NCBI RefSeq assembly: GCF_027744825.2
Contig: NC_071334.1
Location: 5,324,437-5,388,436, forward strand
DNA: 64,000 nt
Source of the DNA: Synchiropus splendidus
Taxonomy: Eukaryota; Chordata; Actinopteri; Syngnathiformes; Callionymidae
Direction of reading: 5' to 3'
Position 1 is the stretch's first letter, and each line of letters begins with the position of its first letter. Positions 25,801 through 36,640 of this stretch are shown here, piece after piece. The translations under genes were made by a program, and so were the position numbers. The notes below the pieces were generated by a model that searched no databases, was not told the DNA's origin, and saw nothing but the letters and a program-made list of their open reading frames with translations.

Positions 25801-28800
25801 AAATGACTCGGGTGCCATTTTTCTGCTGCGATTTTTAAACAAACATTATTTATTTGGGCAAATAGCATGCCAATATGGCCGTAGACGTGATATATCACCG
25901 AAAACATTTCATTAAATTCAATTTTGTGTTGCAGAGAAAAGAGTCCGATTCAATACCGATCTCAGACTGTAGCAGCAGCGTGTGTGTGGCTTGATGAGGG
26001 AGGGAACTGAATGACTCGCTGCAGTCGATAATGACTACGTTAAACAAATTACACAGCACCAGTGTAGTACAGATCAGACTAACGTTAAAGATTAGACAAA
26101 CACTAAATCAAATTTGCTGAAGCTGATTCAAGTACGACAATACAAATCTCATGTATCTGGACAGAAAACTGCACAAGCTTTAAAAACATTACATTTTTTC
26201 ATGTGCCTTTTTGAATCCAATTTGCTTCTGGAGGCAGAAGACTTAATGAAGTGACCACTTCATTGGGTACTTAATTATCACTGACGATTTATTCCCCACA
26301 TGTCGAGCTTGTATCCAGACAGCACAATTGGTGTTTACCGTTCACTGAGCACAAATGTGCGTGCAACTATTATTTTATTTCAGGGAAAACAAACTTTTAC
26401 CATGCTGTCAAACAGCACAACATCACATTTGAAAGTTATATTAGGGGTTTAGATCGACTTCCTGGCAGGCAGTGTCAATGTCAAACTATCATCGTTCAAT
26501 CAACGTTCACATGAAGATGGTGTCTATCATCTATGACATTCCATTTACGCCGTTCTATGCACATTTTATTAATATTGACGACTGCTGATCACTCTGACAA
26601 TACACACTAAGAGAACATTAATAATTCACATTGATGCATTATCATTAGACATGTCAATGTGTCAGCACATTTAAGAGATATTTATCACAGAGCAAGAGAG
26701 AATACTATTTATCAGTAGTTCATATTAATATTTAATGCTTCAGCTATTTATTTCAATTGAATATACTTAACAGGACACAACCCTGGATTTCCTACTTCTG
26801 TATGTCTTAAACATTGAACTGTTGTTCTCCATTATATGAAAACATTTAACATCAGAAACATATCCACGTCATAGCTCCAGCGAAGAGATATTTTCAAACT
26901 AATACAAGAATGCATTTGAGACTCAGTGACCCAATGTCCCTCCTGTCCATGCGAGAAAGCCCCTCCTACTCCTCTCTACTCAGTGTTGGTGAACATTTGG
27001 ACCAGTCACAAGTGACCAACAGACAAAAAATAGAAGAAAAAATGAAGTAACCCGGGCCCCAGGTGGGAAACCGCTGCAAGTATTTCACTTCAGCAGGGTG
27101 GTTTGTGTACACGTGCTTCGCTCACATTGGCAGGTATTCAAAGTTCAAATCTTTCCAGTAGTCCGCATGAAGTGGACTCATTTTTGGGAATTGAATTTTT
27201 AATTGGGGAAGGGGCGAGGGGTGACATTTATCAGCGACACAACATTAAGTTGTTTAAATTAAGTGACTGTATGAATACAGTCTGATAACGTCTGAATTTA
27301 GCTCACACCACCCTCAGAGATAATCTGGACAGAGCATCTTGTTAGGGGGTCACCAATCTCATTTAAACTTGGATCTTGACCAGGCCTATCCTGCTGAGAC
27401 AATAACACAGTGGCACGCCCACGAATAAAAGCAGAGATTAGATCTCCAGTTCAGAAACTGGTGGCCGCAAAACAGTGAAGCTGGAAAATCTCTGATTAAA
27501 GTCGCACACCTGCGAAAGCAACACTTGAAGCAGTAAGATTCATTTTAAACAGATGAAACCGTCCCTAAGAAAAATATGAATAGGATTATCCCATGTTATT
27601 TTATCACAGCATGTCAAATAAGCACTATAAAGTATAGAACTTGGTTCAACAGTGATTTTGTCAGGGCAATAAGACTTTCAGCTTCATGTCATGTCTTATC
27701 ATCTGAACAAATGAACAGAATTCTCAAAGGGTATTACGTGAATGCATCAACCGTGTTACACTCATCTGTGGTCGAGAGTACAAATCGGTACAAAATGAAG
27801 AATTAATACTGAACGTAATGAGAGCAAACAAGCACAGACAATGATGATGAGGACCATACATACTGATGTAGAAGGTGTTTGGGGCCTGGGTTCCCTCATA
27901 TTCAATTCCCAGAAGGCTGCTGGTCTGGGGATCGTGTCTCAGCCAAAGAGCCACGCCCAGGATGGCACCCCCGGCAAGCTGCAACACACAAAACAAAAAT
28001 ACATTTTAGCTGAGAATAGGTCTCCCAGATCAGAATATTTCATCCTGTAACAGGAATGGATGATGGTGCGTGAAGAAGCTCCATGGTTTTAAGTATTTAT
28101 CACAGTGATTCATAAAGTTTGACTTTCATCTTCACATGTATTTAAAGTTGATTAACATGAAATAAAAAAATAAATAAAAGAATAATCAAAAGGGTTAGTT
28201 AGTCCTCCTTTGAACTACATTTAAAAAAAAAGATTTTGTTCAAATTTTTTTGTTCAATTATTGCAATCTTGCTTCTTAAAAAAATAATGTCAACACCACA
28301 AAAAGTAATACATGCATTGTTCATTTTGTAGAAATGAAATTCAACTTCCTTTCTGACGCCTTTGTATGGAGCTTCTGCCAGTGGATTCAAGTTCAGCGAT
28401 CACAGGTCACAGGTCATTTGACCAATATAGGAAAGTAGAAAAGACCAAAGAATTATGTGCAAAGTGGGGTCCTGTGGGAGTTCCAGTTTAAGTCAGTTAT
28501 TGATATCTATTCAGTGCTGCATGTCCACTTTTCTAACTTCTGTTTACGTTTCCTCTATTATTTAATTTGGCATTAAATTGCGTATGTGTAAGACGATGAG
28601 TGAGGACGAAAAAGCTAGCCTGAGCGCTAATGGAAGAACTACTGTACTTTTAGCCCAGACAATAAAGTGCTGCGGGAAACCTACGGGAAACCTACTGTAT
28701 TGTGTAGGTGATGATTTGACAAACCATAAAGGCCCTGCCCTTCTCAATATGTTTTCTCTGTGAGCGTCAACAGCATATATACAGTGTAGGTTGTATACTT

Positions 28801-31800
28801 AGCCTCCCAGTAATTCGATCTTTGTGCTTGTTGAGTGGACATTGGAAAACTAAAAAAAGGAACCAAGAGCTGTGTGATATCTGTCATGACAATACAGTGA
28901 TAGCTGATGAGAAATACATGACACAGGTTTCTTTTGGACCTGGGAATCTTACCGGATCCCATTCAAAACCCTATAATTAGCAGGATGTGGCTCTTGCAAT
29001 GTCTTGTAGCTTCACCATACCCATAAACAACAGTCATGAGCCATTCAGGATGAAATGAGAATTGAACTCAAAGGTTAAAATTGGGAAAACGCTAATACAC
29101 TTAATGATTTAATTATTGAAGCTGCTCGTAACTATGCGTTTCTTGGGCAGCCCTTCTGTTGTTGCCACCTCCTGCGGTTGGTTTGAGGTTAGAACATGAC
29201 AGCGAGCCTTTGTTGAATTTCTTCCACGACTCTCACACTTCTCGGGGGAAACCCTGCTCATACAATGCTGTGTAGTAGCACTGGATGTGTTGTTCTTCAG
29301 GGTGGCTGACCCTGACCTAAGCCTGTCTCAGCCCCTTTGTTTGGCCCTGGACAAGTAGATCCTAAATATAACTGCTTCAGCAGAGCTGAAGTGCGGGAAA
29401 ACAACCCACCATCCTTTCAGTCACTATTCTAACGTCATCATCTCCATACTAGCGAATAACTACTACAGTATGCGAGACAGAAATCGGACCCACTAGTTTG
29501 TGTGAATCAACTGGCCAGTTCAACTCCCTCCTGACCTCGTGGTGCAGCCCATTCAACAGCTTGGAACAGCAGGCTGCCTAGCAACAAGATCAACATCAAG
29601 TGCACAGAACATATACAGAGGCCCAGCCACACCACAGAATGACTTACCATCTTTAATGACCTATCAGAGGCATGTGACTGACCACAAGGGTGAGTCATGT
29701 TGTTGAGAGAAGGCTAAATAATAAATGTTTATATCACAACTAGTGTGTGCTAAACTACTGAAGACAAAACCATGCCTACTACATGGAAACATGCAGTGTT
29801 TCATTTGTGGTGACACAACACTGACTACAACCACCTTCATAAACTCGGCAATAACAAGTCCCACAAACAGCTTCACAGAAAGATCAGGAGACTCTCAGGA
29901 ACATTAAAGCATGAGCCCCGCCTATGACCTCCAAATTTTGGATCATCAGTGTTAAGTGTGAGACAGTAGGCATCTGCCTCCTCCTTTTTCAGAGGCAACA
30001 CGTCACAGAAAGGGGTTCCAAACAGTAAACTTTGCAGAATGGGTGTCCTTTGTAGACATAGGTGGGTGCTGTTAAAAACTTCACGATTTGATTTTGATTC
30101 TGATTCTTTAGGTTGTGATTCAAATCAGAAACAAGTGGCTACAATTGTAATTCAAAAGCTTCTATTTCAATTCAGTAAAAAGCAGAAAAGTACAAATAAT
30201 GAGAGTGCTTTGTTCAGTAGTTATCTCCATGCCCTAGTGAACTTTGCTGGCATGTCACCTCAGATACTGAGCAATAAAAATATGATATTTTAAAACAAAA
30301 TGTGCACATACCTTAAATAATAACTGTCTGTTCTTTAACTAAATAACTAACTCATTTGTGCATGTGACACACCAAAATAAAAACACTGAAGGAAAATGGC
30401 ATGATATTTTTTTCCTCTTGGAAACATGGATGAACTTCATCTAACATTTTTGAGCAATATTATGTCTGAACCAGGTTCTTTCAATGCTGGCTATATACTT
30501 AATAGTAATGATGGGCTTATGAGGCGTCATGAAACAGTCTCTTGATTTTCAGAGAAACCACTAGATGACACTCTGCTCTAAAGTTGTTAACTTCAGGCAC
30601 CTATTCGAAGTGATTTTTAAGGCAAGGACACCACCTTCGGAGCTCTGAAAATCAGGATACCATTTCATGCCTCATCAGCCCATCGCTACTAAGAAGTGTT
30701 CACAAGTAGCACTTCTCTGGGTGAATGTCAGCAGCCGTGAAACATGGACATTACAGTGGGGCAGACGCGTCACCTCTGCGTTGCGGGATCGCCGAGACAC
30801 ACGAATGTATAAAAGTGAGTGAGGAAGCAGCAGTGTTTCTGTTCCCTTCATGACTAATGTTTAATACTGGTTGCATAAGGTCAGAGGTTGCTCAGTTCCG
30901 TGTGTGACATCATCGGACAGATTACTCCATAGTTAACGTTTAAATTAAATGGAGTTACAACTGACTCAGTAGTCAGTCACTGGTTATGGACTTGCTAAAT
31001 ATCTGCGAGTCCGCCTGTGTGGATAGCTCAGACGGACTCTCAGCTACGCTCAAAAACATGACTTCACGGCAACAATACAACGTGAAATGGTGAAGTAAAT
31101 CATGTGATTGCTGGGCCGATACAAGAAAACTCTCTGAAATATCATCGACACGGCACATGACTGAGAATCTCAGTAACCATATTTATTGAGCAATACTGAG
31201 AAAATAATTACTTTCGTGTATTAAAAATAAGTTCAAAACTTAAAATCTTGACCCACTTTAAGCGTTTTTAAATATGTAGGGTCCACCCCATATATACTAC
31301 TTAAAGACTCAATTTAGTATGAGATACAAGGGGAGTCAGTGCCTTACAATGAGGTAACTATCCCTGCCCTGACCACTTGCCAATTCTGTGTTGGATGTTT
31401 ACAAAAGATGTCATGATCCACTATGATTCATCAGCAAAAAGTGGGAGGCAATGTGTCCACAGTTTCACCCCTGGCTATAAAAAAAATCCCTTCCAATGAA
31501 ACTGAGGGAAGACCTAATGTTAAAATGAGAAGTTTAACGCTCAACAGCTGACAAGTCATTCAGCACAGTCATTTTCCAAAACCACAAAACTGAGGGTGAG
31601 AACCAAATGACAACTCTTTGTGGCTTCCTGCAGAATGATTGCATTGGTGTGAAGAGAAAGTTTATTTCTTTGCCCTGTATAGAACATTCACGCTCACTCG
31701 GCTATTCCTTAAAACATCCGTCCCTTCATTTGTCCGGCTGGAATGTGCGATTTGAGCAACAGACTTTTCAGTCATAATGATGTTTCTTTTGGGATTTTTC

Positions 31801-34800
31801 CATTAAATAAAACACACAAAACCATCATGTCAACAGAAATGACGGGTTATCCATGTGTTTCAATGTTTCCACTAAAAGAGACTTTTTTTTTTCTTCATTT
31901 TTGTAGCGGAAACCCCGCAGAGAAAAGACATGTCAGACCCAAGCTTTCTGTACGACCTAAGATACCATCAAGGACTATTTAAAAACCCTACTGATGAAGT
32001 TATGACTTTGCCATGTGTAGCTCATTTGGCTGCTGTAATCACGCATTCCTCGGCAAGAACATTTCTCCACCAACAAAACATCAGAAAGGTTTGTTTCTCC
32101 ATTATACGGTATACGGTGTGTGGTCCACGCAGTCAAAGTTCAGTCGCACATTCTATTTCTGCATGTTGCTGTGAGTGCAGGCGTTGGAGAATGTCGGACA
32201 TGTTGAAGTGGAAGCTGTGGGGGATGGGGCAGGGACCTCATTTTCCCATAAGACTCCTATAACACAGCAGAGGCTTCCCTCCCAACCCCTCCTAACCTCT
32301 AACCCTCTCAGTGTCCACAGTGATTTATGGAAACAGGAGGTCTCCCCTTTTTAAAGAGGCAGGCTGTTGAATGAGCGCAGATTTCAGTGGAGGCGTCGCC
32401 ACAGATGCACTGAACTTGTCTGCCCTGACAGATCAATTCACAAAGCTCTTTAGAGTAGCCAATAAAACTAAAAGCTCTAAAGTGGCCTATGTGTTAAAAA
32501 GAGAGGTGGAGCCAGTCAAAATTCTGTGATGCACTTTAAGCACATTCATCATGTTAGAATCACTTTCGGGAGTGGAGGAAACACTTCTCATTAAGGGCTT
32601 TTTCCGCATGGATAACAGGTACTTGAACATTGACGGATTGAGTTTATGGAGCTTTCTAAACCACTGAACATAAAGAGGTCAACTTAATGCGAGACAAATC
32701 AGAAAACGCTAACAGCATTAGCGGGTAACAGTGGCTAGATAGTTATCAGCAACATGGGGAACGCAAACTCCAGTAAAACAACAGAAATGACCACCATTTT
32801 GGATGCTATTTGGGTCTCAGCCACACTTAAATGTCATCACCCTGTTCAAGTGAGTCAGCATCCAGAATATAGATATACATGTGAGTACGGACTACCGTCT
32901 ACCTGGCTCCTACAGCCATGCTGGCAGTGCAACTCACTTTTATTTGTCTCATAAAAGCTGCCCAAAACAAACCCCACGAGTGTCTGAAAGGTGGCGCCAT
33001 GTCTCAAACTAAAACTGTTCTTGTGCCATTTTATTTCATTTGTCTTACTATGTTTCTTTCCCATTTTCCCATTCAGAGTTTGAGAGATCACAAATTTTAA
33101 CATGAAAAACTCACACAAGATATTAGGAATTTGCCAAATATAGAGTGGCAGAATATAAAACCATGTTGAAATGAAATCACGTAGTGACCACACTATATAC
33201 TTTAGGGTACAAACCTTTGCAACAAAGGTTCTGTTATACATCTGTGTAGAGGGAAGTGGGAGCCACTTGCACTGCCCATGATATTTTCAGAATACTTAGA
33301 CTGCAATATATATTAAAATTGTATTGGGACGTAAACAAAGCACAAACAATATTCTAATACTTAGAACTTAGTCAGACCTCCCTCTCCTCAGAAACCACCT
33401 CTAGTTCTGGGAGAACTCTGGGAGAAAGGGAAAGTCTCCAGTGTGTCCAGGGTCTACCTCACAGCCTCTCCCGGTTAGACATACTCAGAACAAACACGTC
33501 CCCAGGGAGGCATCCTGGAGATGCCCTAGCCATCTCAACTGACTGTTCTCAGTGCAGTCAAGGACTGGTTCACCTTTGAGCTTGTCATATGCCTACACAG
33601 GGGAAAACCTCAGCTACCCGTCCACCATCTTCATCCACTGCTACTCAAGCAGTGGATGTCTAAGGCCACAGATGAGGATAGGAATGTATAACAATGAAAA
33701 GAGAAAAACTTATTCCTTCATCACCAATTTGTCTGTCTACTTACACCGCATCACACATCAAGGTAGTGACGCTATAAATGGCATGCACATGGCATGGGCG
33801 GATGGATGTCCGCTGATACAGATACAGACATGCACTTAGTACACTCATGCAAAACAAATAAGCGAGTTCCATAATCAATCACATAAATTGAACATCAAAT
33901 AAGTGGTGGAATCAGAGGGCAAAGTGAAGCAAACCACAGAGAAAGGACAGATCCTCAAGAGCTGATGGGAAGAGTGAGGAAAATGATATATTCTGTGCCA
34001 GAAGAAATCTTTGCCAGCAACCTGAAGACAAAGTGAGAGCACAACCAATTTTGGTAACTTTCCAGGAGGACCTGATGAAATTCAAGGTGGCCAGGGCCGC
34101 CTCTTAGGCCAGGAACATCGGGATGGAGGCCCAAACCAGGATCGCATTACCAAGTAAGAAGGGACAATAACAAGTTTGTGGAATTCAAGAGCACTCATTG
34201 TCTTCCTAGCAAAGTTCAGAATTCAATTTCAAGATGGCACAGTCCAAATCTATCAAGCCCTGACAGGGTCTCCCAGTTACAGACCTTCTGGGAGAGAACT
34301 CTGAAGCTCCAACTACAATTTCTCACCTTGCCATGCATAAGGCAAATAAAGAATTATCTCAACTATAAGGTGAATTGGCTTATAGTTGATACTGCATGAT
34401 ATGTTCTTGATCATGTTCTCATTCTTGTTTCGGTATGTGTTCATTCACCACCCAAATGCAGATCCCCATTATGCATTTCCTTGTAAACAAAAACAATGCT
34501 GAAGATCATGTGAAAGTCATACAAAAATCTGTTTCAGCTACATGACAACTTTTCCTTCACGCATGTACAAAAAAGCTAGGCATCTGGAGTCTGTGTCAAA
34601 ATGAAGAGATTCAAATTGGTTATAAACACGCTTTTGTTCTTTCCCCCAGTTCGCATCTAAATGGGATAATGCAGTCTTGTGCTCCCGTTAACTCACTCCT
34701 CCCCAAACGGATACACTGATGCAAGCTGTGGCAATGGGAATGATAACGGCGTTTCAAAACCAACACTTCCGCTCAAATCAACCATTGAAATAGTTGTCAC

Positions 34801-36450
34801 AAGTTAATTTCCTGCCGACCAACGGACAGTAAAAATACGGAAATAATGGAGCGGTATGTCCTATTTTTTTTTTTTTTCATAAGGGCCGTTGGCAATTGCG
34901 CAAGTATTGTAGTGGGTTCCAGGAACATTATTTCCTGCATTCTGAGATGAAAGTGTTGTGTTTGCACCAAGCATGCCGCTGCAAATAAAGAGCAAGCACG
35001 CGACACATGAGTCGGATTGTTTTTGTCAGTCTCGCCACCACCACGCAGTAATAATAAGGTTAAAGAAAAAAGATCTAAAACTACAGTGCCAGCGTGTAGC
35101 GACTCAAATTTTCGCTCCAACCTTGCTAAACCAACTTATTAGATAACATTTTTTCCTTCTTTCCTTTCCAGTGGGAATGGAGGGCACAACTGTGCGCCAT
35201 TAGTCTCCCTACATTTGGCGCAATTGAACATTACAATCAGGAGGGTTTGGAAGAAAAAAAAGGGGCGGGGTCAAAAAGACCAAAGCAGAAAAATGATGTC
35301 TGTGAACGTTAAACAGTACTGGACATTATAATGAGCACTGTGAAAGTAGAGCAGCCTTTTCCACATTCACGATTGTTTTGTTTTCCTTAGTGGATGCTGT
35401 GTGCAAGATGAGGCCAGATGTGGACCATGTGTGGTCCGCCTGCAGAACGCCAATTATGGCACAACACGGATTTGTCTAGACTCCTCAAAAATGTGCAGCA
35501 CTCCCTTCATCATCATCACGTCGTCACCCTACACAAGGACAAACTCACACCGAGGAGGATGATGAGCAAACACCCGTCTCTTCTCATCCCTCAGCCATTG
35601 CAGCAGCCTCAGAAGTGACGTCATTGGCGGGCCACAGCCCCAGCGGCTCCTCACCAGACTGCTGATGGAATCACCAAAGTCACAGAACACTTCTCAACGC
35701 CAGCTTTCCTGCTCCTCAACACATGACTCCAAACTTGGGTCAAAGTTTCCAAGGCACAACACGTGACCTGTGCTCCGTCACCTTTAATGGATGCCATTAA
35801 AGAAGCCCAAACCTAACATGTCTCCATGACTGGTCACCAACAAAGTCTTGACTCACCAAGAATGTGCCAGCCCGTCCACTCGCACGCGCGTACGGGTGCA
35901 CCCCGTATAAACAATCCACTCAGAAGGGACGAGCTAGCTAGTGCCACAATCTCGGAGGACTTAGTTTAACCCCCGCACCACAAGTTGCTTCGGGTTTAAA
36001 ACCTCGTACAACTGTGAACTTCGTGTGCTCCAGCTCAAACCAATTAGAACCGCCGGTTTGGCATGTTTATCAAACGCATTTGGAGACACGAATAAACCTC
36101 ATTAGCCTCCATATTCAGTGAGATGAATGAATAACAAAGGACGTCAATGTAGTTGGAGCTGAAAACATCACGCAGCAAGGCACCTGTTTTGATCATATAG
36201 ACGAATATACATTCGTAACCATCCGCAGCCAGTACGTGTTTGTCATGTTTGTGCTCAGAAGAAGCAGGTACTGGGTCCTGTTTCCTTCACGATAAGCTAG
36301 CAGCCTCAACAAACCCCAGTGAGGAGGCGTCCCGACCACAAAAACACACTGTGGTCAAAGCAAACCAAAAAAACGAGCGCTTACCCAGAAGATGAAGTTG
36401 CAGACGAAAAGCAAGTACTTGATGAATTTAGTGCAGCCTTCGACTCCCAT
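16837..36450 (-). CDS. cd81: Tetraspanin CD81, complete (8 coding exons, 238 aa)
   Basis: Four-pass plasma-membrane protein that organises tetraspanin microdomains and partners such as CD19 and IFITM-type proteins. Coding exons on the minus strand: 36385-36450, 27864-27978, 19946-20043, 19790-19864, 18960-19076, 18276-18374, 17883-17966 and 16837-16899. They total 717 bases, all borders are GT/AG and the phases agree. The start [15 protein letters not shown] and end [10 protein letters not shown] are CD81 ends. TM1 is in exons 1-2, [17 protein letters not shown] lies after TM2, TM3 is in exon 4, and the large loop with CCG plus two further cysteines (ICPSS, SCH) is in exons 5-7; TM4 spans exons 7-8. 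Asn18 and the TM4 Glu (IFEMI), the cholesterol-pocket residues of human CD81, are present. The usual TM3 Glu is Gly (ACGVGAG). Closest alternatives (CD9, TSPAN28-type paralogues) fit less well; which teleost paralogue is uncertain. Confidence 0.96.
17270..17420. repeat. Dispersed repeat, family D, copy 2 (cd81 intron 7)
   Basis: Contains aaatattgtttattttgcatcagtttgacaatggcacaata, cggctacattcaa, tatatcacct and aactaaagctctttttatgtcttgaaaatattt, matching the reverse complement of 1850-2075. It lies between cd81 coding exons 7 and 8 (16900-17882); the rest of that intron shows no clear feature. Confidence 0.65.
18854..18949. mobile_element. Half copy of palindromic MITE, family A, copy 4, beside a cd81 splice donor
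   Basis: Reads tgaggcttcatgaaacag, cagggttgatgaaac, aggccactagatggcgctcttggtttagaaatg.tgtga. Only one arm of the palindrome is present. It shares the extra cagggttgatgaaac word with copy 5, so these two form a subfamily. Its end is about 9 bases from the exon 5 donor (GT on the minus strand at 18959-18958). Confidence 0.8.
19553..19758. mobile_element. Palindromic hAT-like MITE, family A, copy 5, with target duplication
   Basis: Complete copy from tagtgatgggtagatgaggc to ttgacccgtcacta, in cd81 intron 4. Inside, aggccactagatggcgctc and gcaccatctggtggcctct are inverted counterparts. It is flanked by ctattaac (19545-19552) and ctgttaac (19759-19766), 7 of 8 bases alike. An 8-base duplication points to the hAT superfamily. 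Confidence 0.85.
20985..21266. mobile_element. hAT-like MITE, family B, copy 1
   Basis: Reads gatacgatacggatcccaatacagga, aaaaccagtttattattatgaggtcaatccagtta and ends atgtcaatattttcttatacccctaa. Other copies at 46547-46850, 56501-56957 and 62800-63170 share these words in the same or opposite orientation. The terminus TAGGGGT(G)TAAGAAAAT suits hAT. Confidence 0.7.
22945..23385. repeat. Dispersed repeat, family C, copy 1
   Basis: Contains gccgccatgctttcataaaaatg, gaaatctcatgtgatcgaacgtatt, ggacatgaacatggtggtttttggagtgtttttta and aacatcattatgactgaagtccattgctc. Near-matching words occur in inverted order in 58060-58300 and 31690-31925. A long ORF over this copy (22894-23373) is repeat-derived and probably meaningless. 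Confidence 0.65.
24180..24320. repeat. Purine-rich (GGA/GAA)n low-complexity stretch
   Basis: Almost uninterrupted A and G on the plus strand (gaagg, gggagg, gaggagg words) in cd81 intron 2. No gene signal. Confidence 0.7.
25375..27075. mobile_element. Possible non-autonomous hAT-like element (about 1.7 kb)
   Basis: The left end reads cagtcttttccaaccggtgtgccgcgagag, typical of hAT-like termini in fish; the candidate right end ccaggtgggaaaccgctg is its approximate inverse. No clear 8-base duplication and no transposase domain could be read in the interior. The right boundary is a guess. Confidence 0.35.
30503..30690. mobile_element. Palindromic hAT-like MITE, family A, copy 6
   Basis: From tagtaatgatgggcttatgagg through gtcatgaaacagtctcttgattttcagag to ctgaaaatcaggataccatttcatgcctcatcagcccatcgcta. 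Both termini are intact and the two arms pair over most of their length. No perfect target duplication was seen. Confidence 0.8.
31690..31925. repeat. Dispersed repeat, family C, copy 2
   Basis: Contains cagtcataatgatgtttcttttgggatttttcc, aaaacacacaaaaccatcatgtcaac, gtttcaatgtttcc and ends gtagcggaaaccccg. It parallels 58080-58320 (gacgatgtttctttctggatttttctg, ending cgtagcagaaaccctgg). The ends suggest a CAGGG(T/G)TTCCGCTAC terminus. Confidence 0.6.
33370..33560 (-). mobile_element. LINE 3' fragment, antisense copy
   Basis: Reads as the reverse complement of the LINE ORF end at 7690-7902: ctctagttctggga, gtgtgtccagggtctacctcacagcctctcccggttagac, ggaggcatcctggagatgccctagccatctcaactgac. Degraded and non-functional; lies in cd81 intron 1. 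Confidence 0.7.
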
Positions 36451-36640
36451 GGTGGCGCGCCGGACAAGAGCTAGTCGTCGTGGAACTGGCGGAGTGGTGT
36501 CACGCGTGTGCTCGCAGCGAGTGTAACGGGGAGACTGTGAGCAGACGAGCGCCGCGGCGGAGGCTCGGATGACGGAGGCCACACCCAGCCCCTCCCACTC
36601 TCGCTCAGCCGGACTGTGGCCCGGCACGCATGCGCGCTCT
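36451..36640 (-). promoter_or_regulatory. cd81 5' UTR and CpG-rich promoter
   Basis: Directly upstream (minus strand) of the cd81 ATG at 36450 lies G+C-rich, CpG-dense sequence (for example gagcgccgcggcggaggc at about 36547), as expected of a broadly expressed vertebrate gene. No TATA box is evident. Confidence 0.5.

Larger units (their letters stand above)
20044..27863. other. cd81 intron 2 (about 7.8 kb)
   Basis: Contains a family B MITE (20985-21266), a family C repeat (22945-23385), a GA-rich purine stretch (about 24200-24320) and a possible hAT-like element (25375-27075). The ORFs in it, such as the one at 22894-23373, fall in repeats or low-complexity sequence and have no recognised product. 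Confidence 0.7.
27979..36384. other. cd81 intron 1 (about 8.4 kb)
   Basis: Long first intron after the exon for the first 22 residues. Contains a possible degraded repeat of the tgattttgattctgattc type (about 30060-30300), family A copy 6 (30503-30690), family C copy 2 (31690-31925) and a LINE 3' fragment (33370-33560). No other conserved coding sequence was recognised. CpG-rich sequence rises again near 35880-35900, ahead of the cd81 promoter. Confidence 0.7.
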
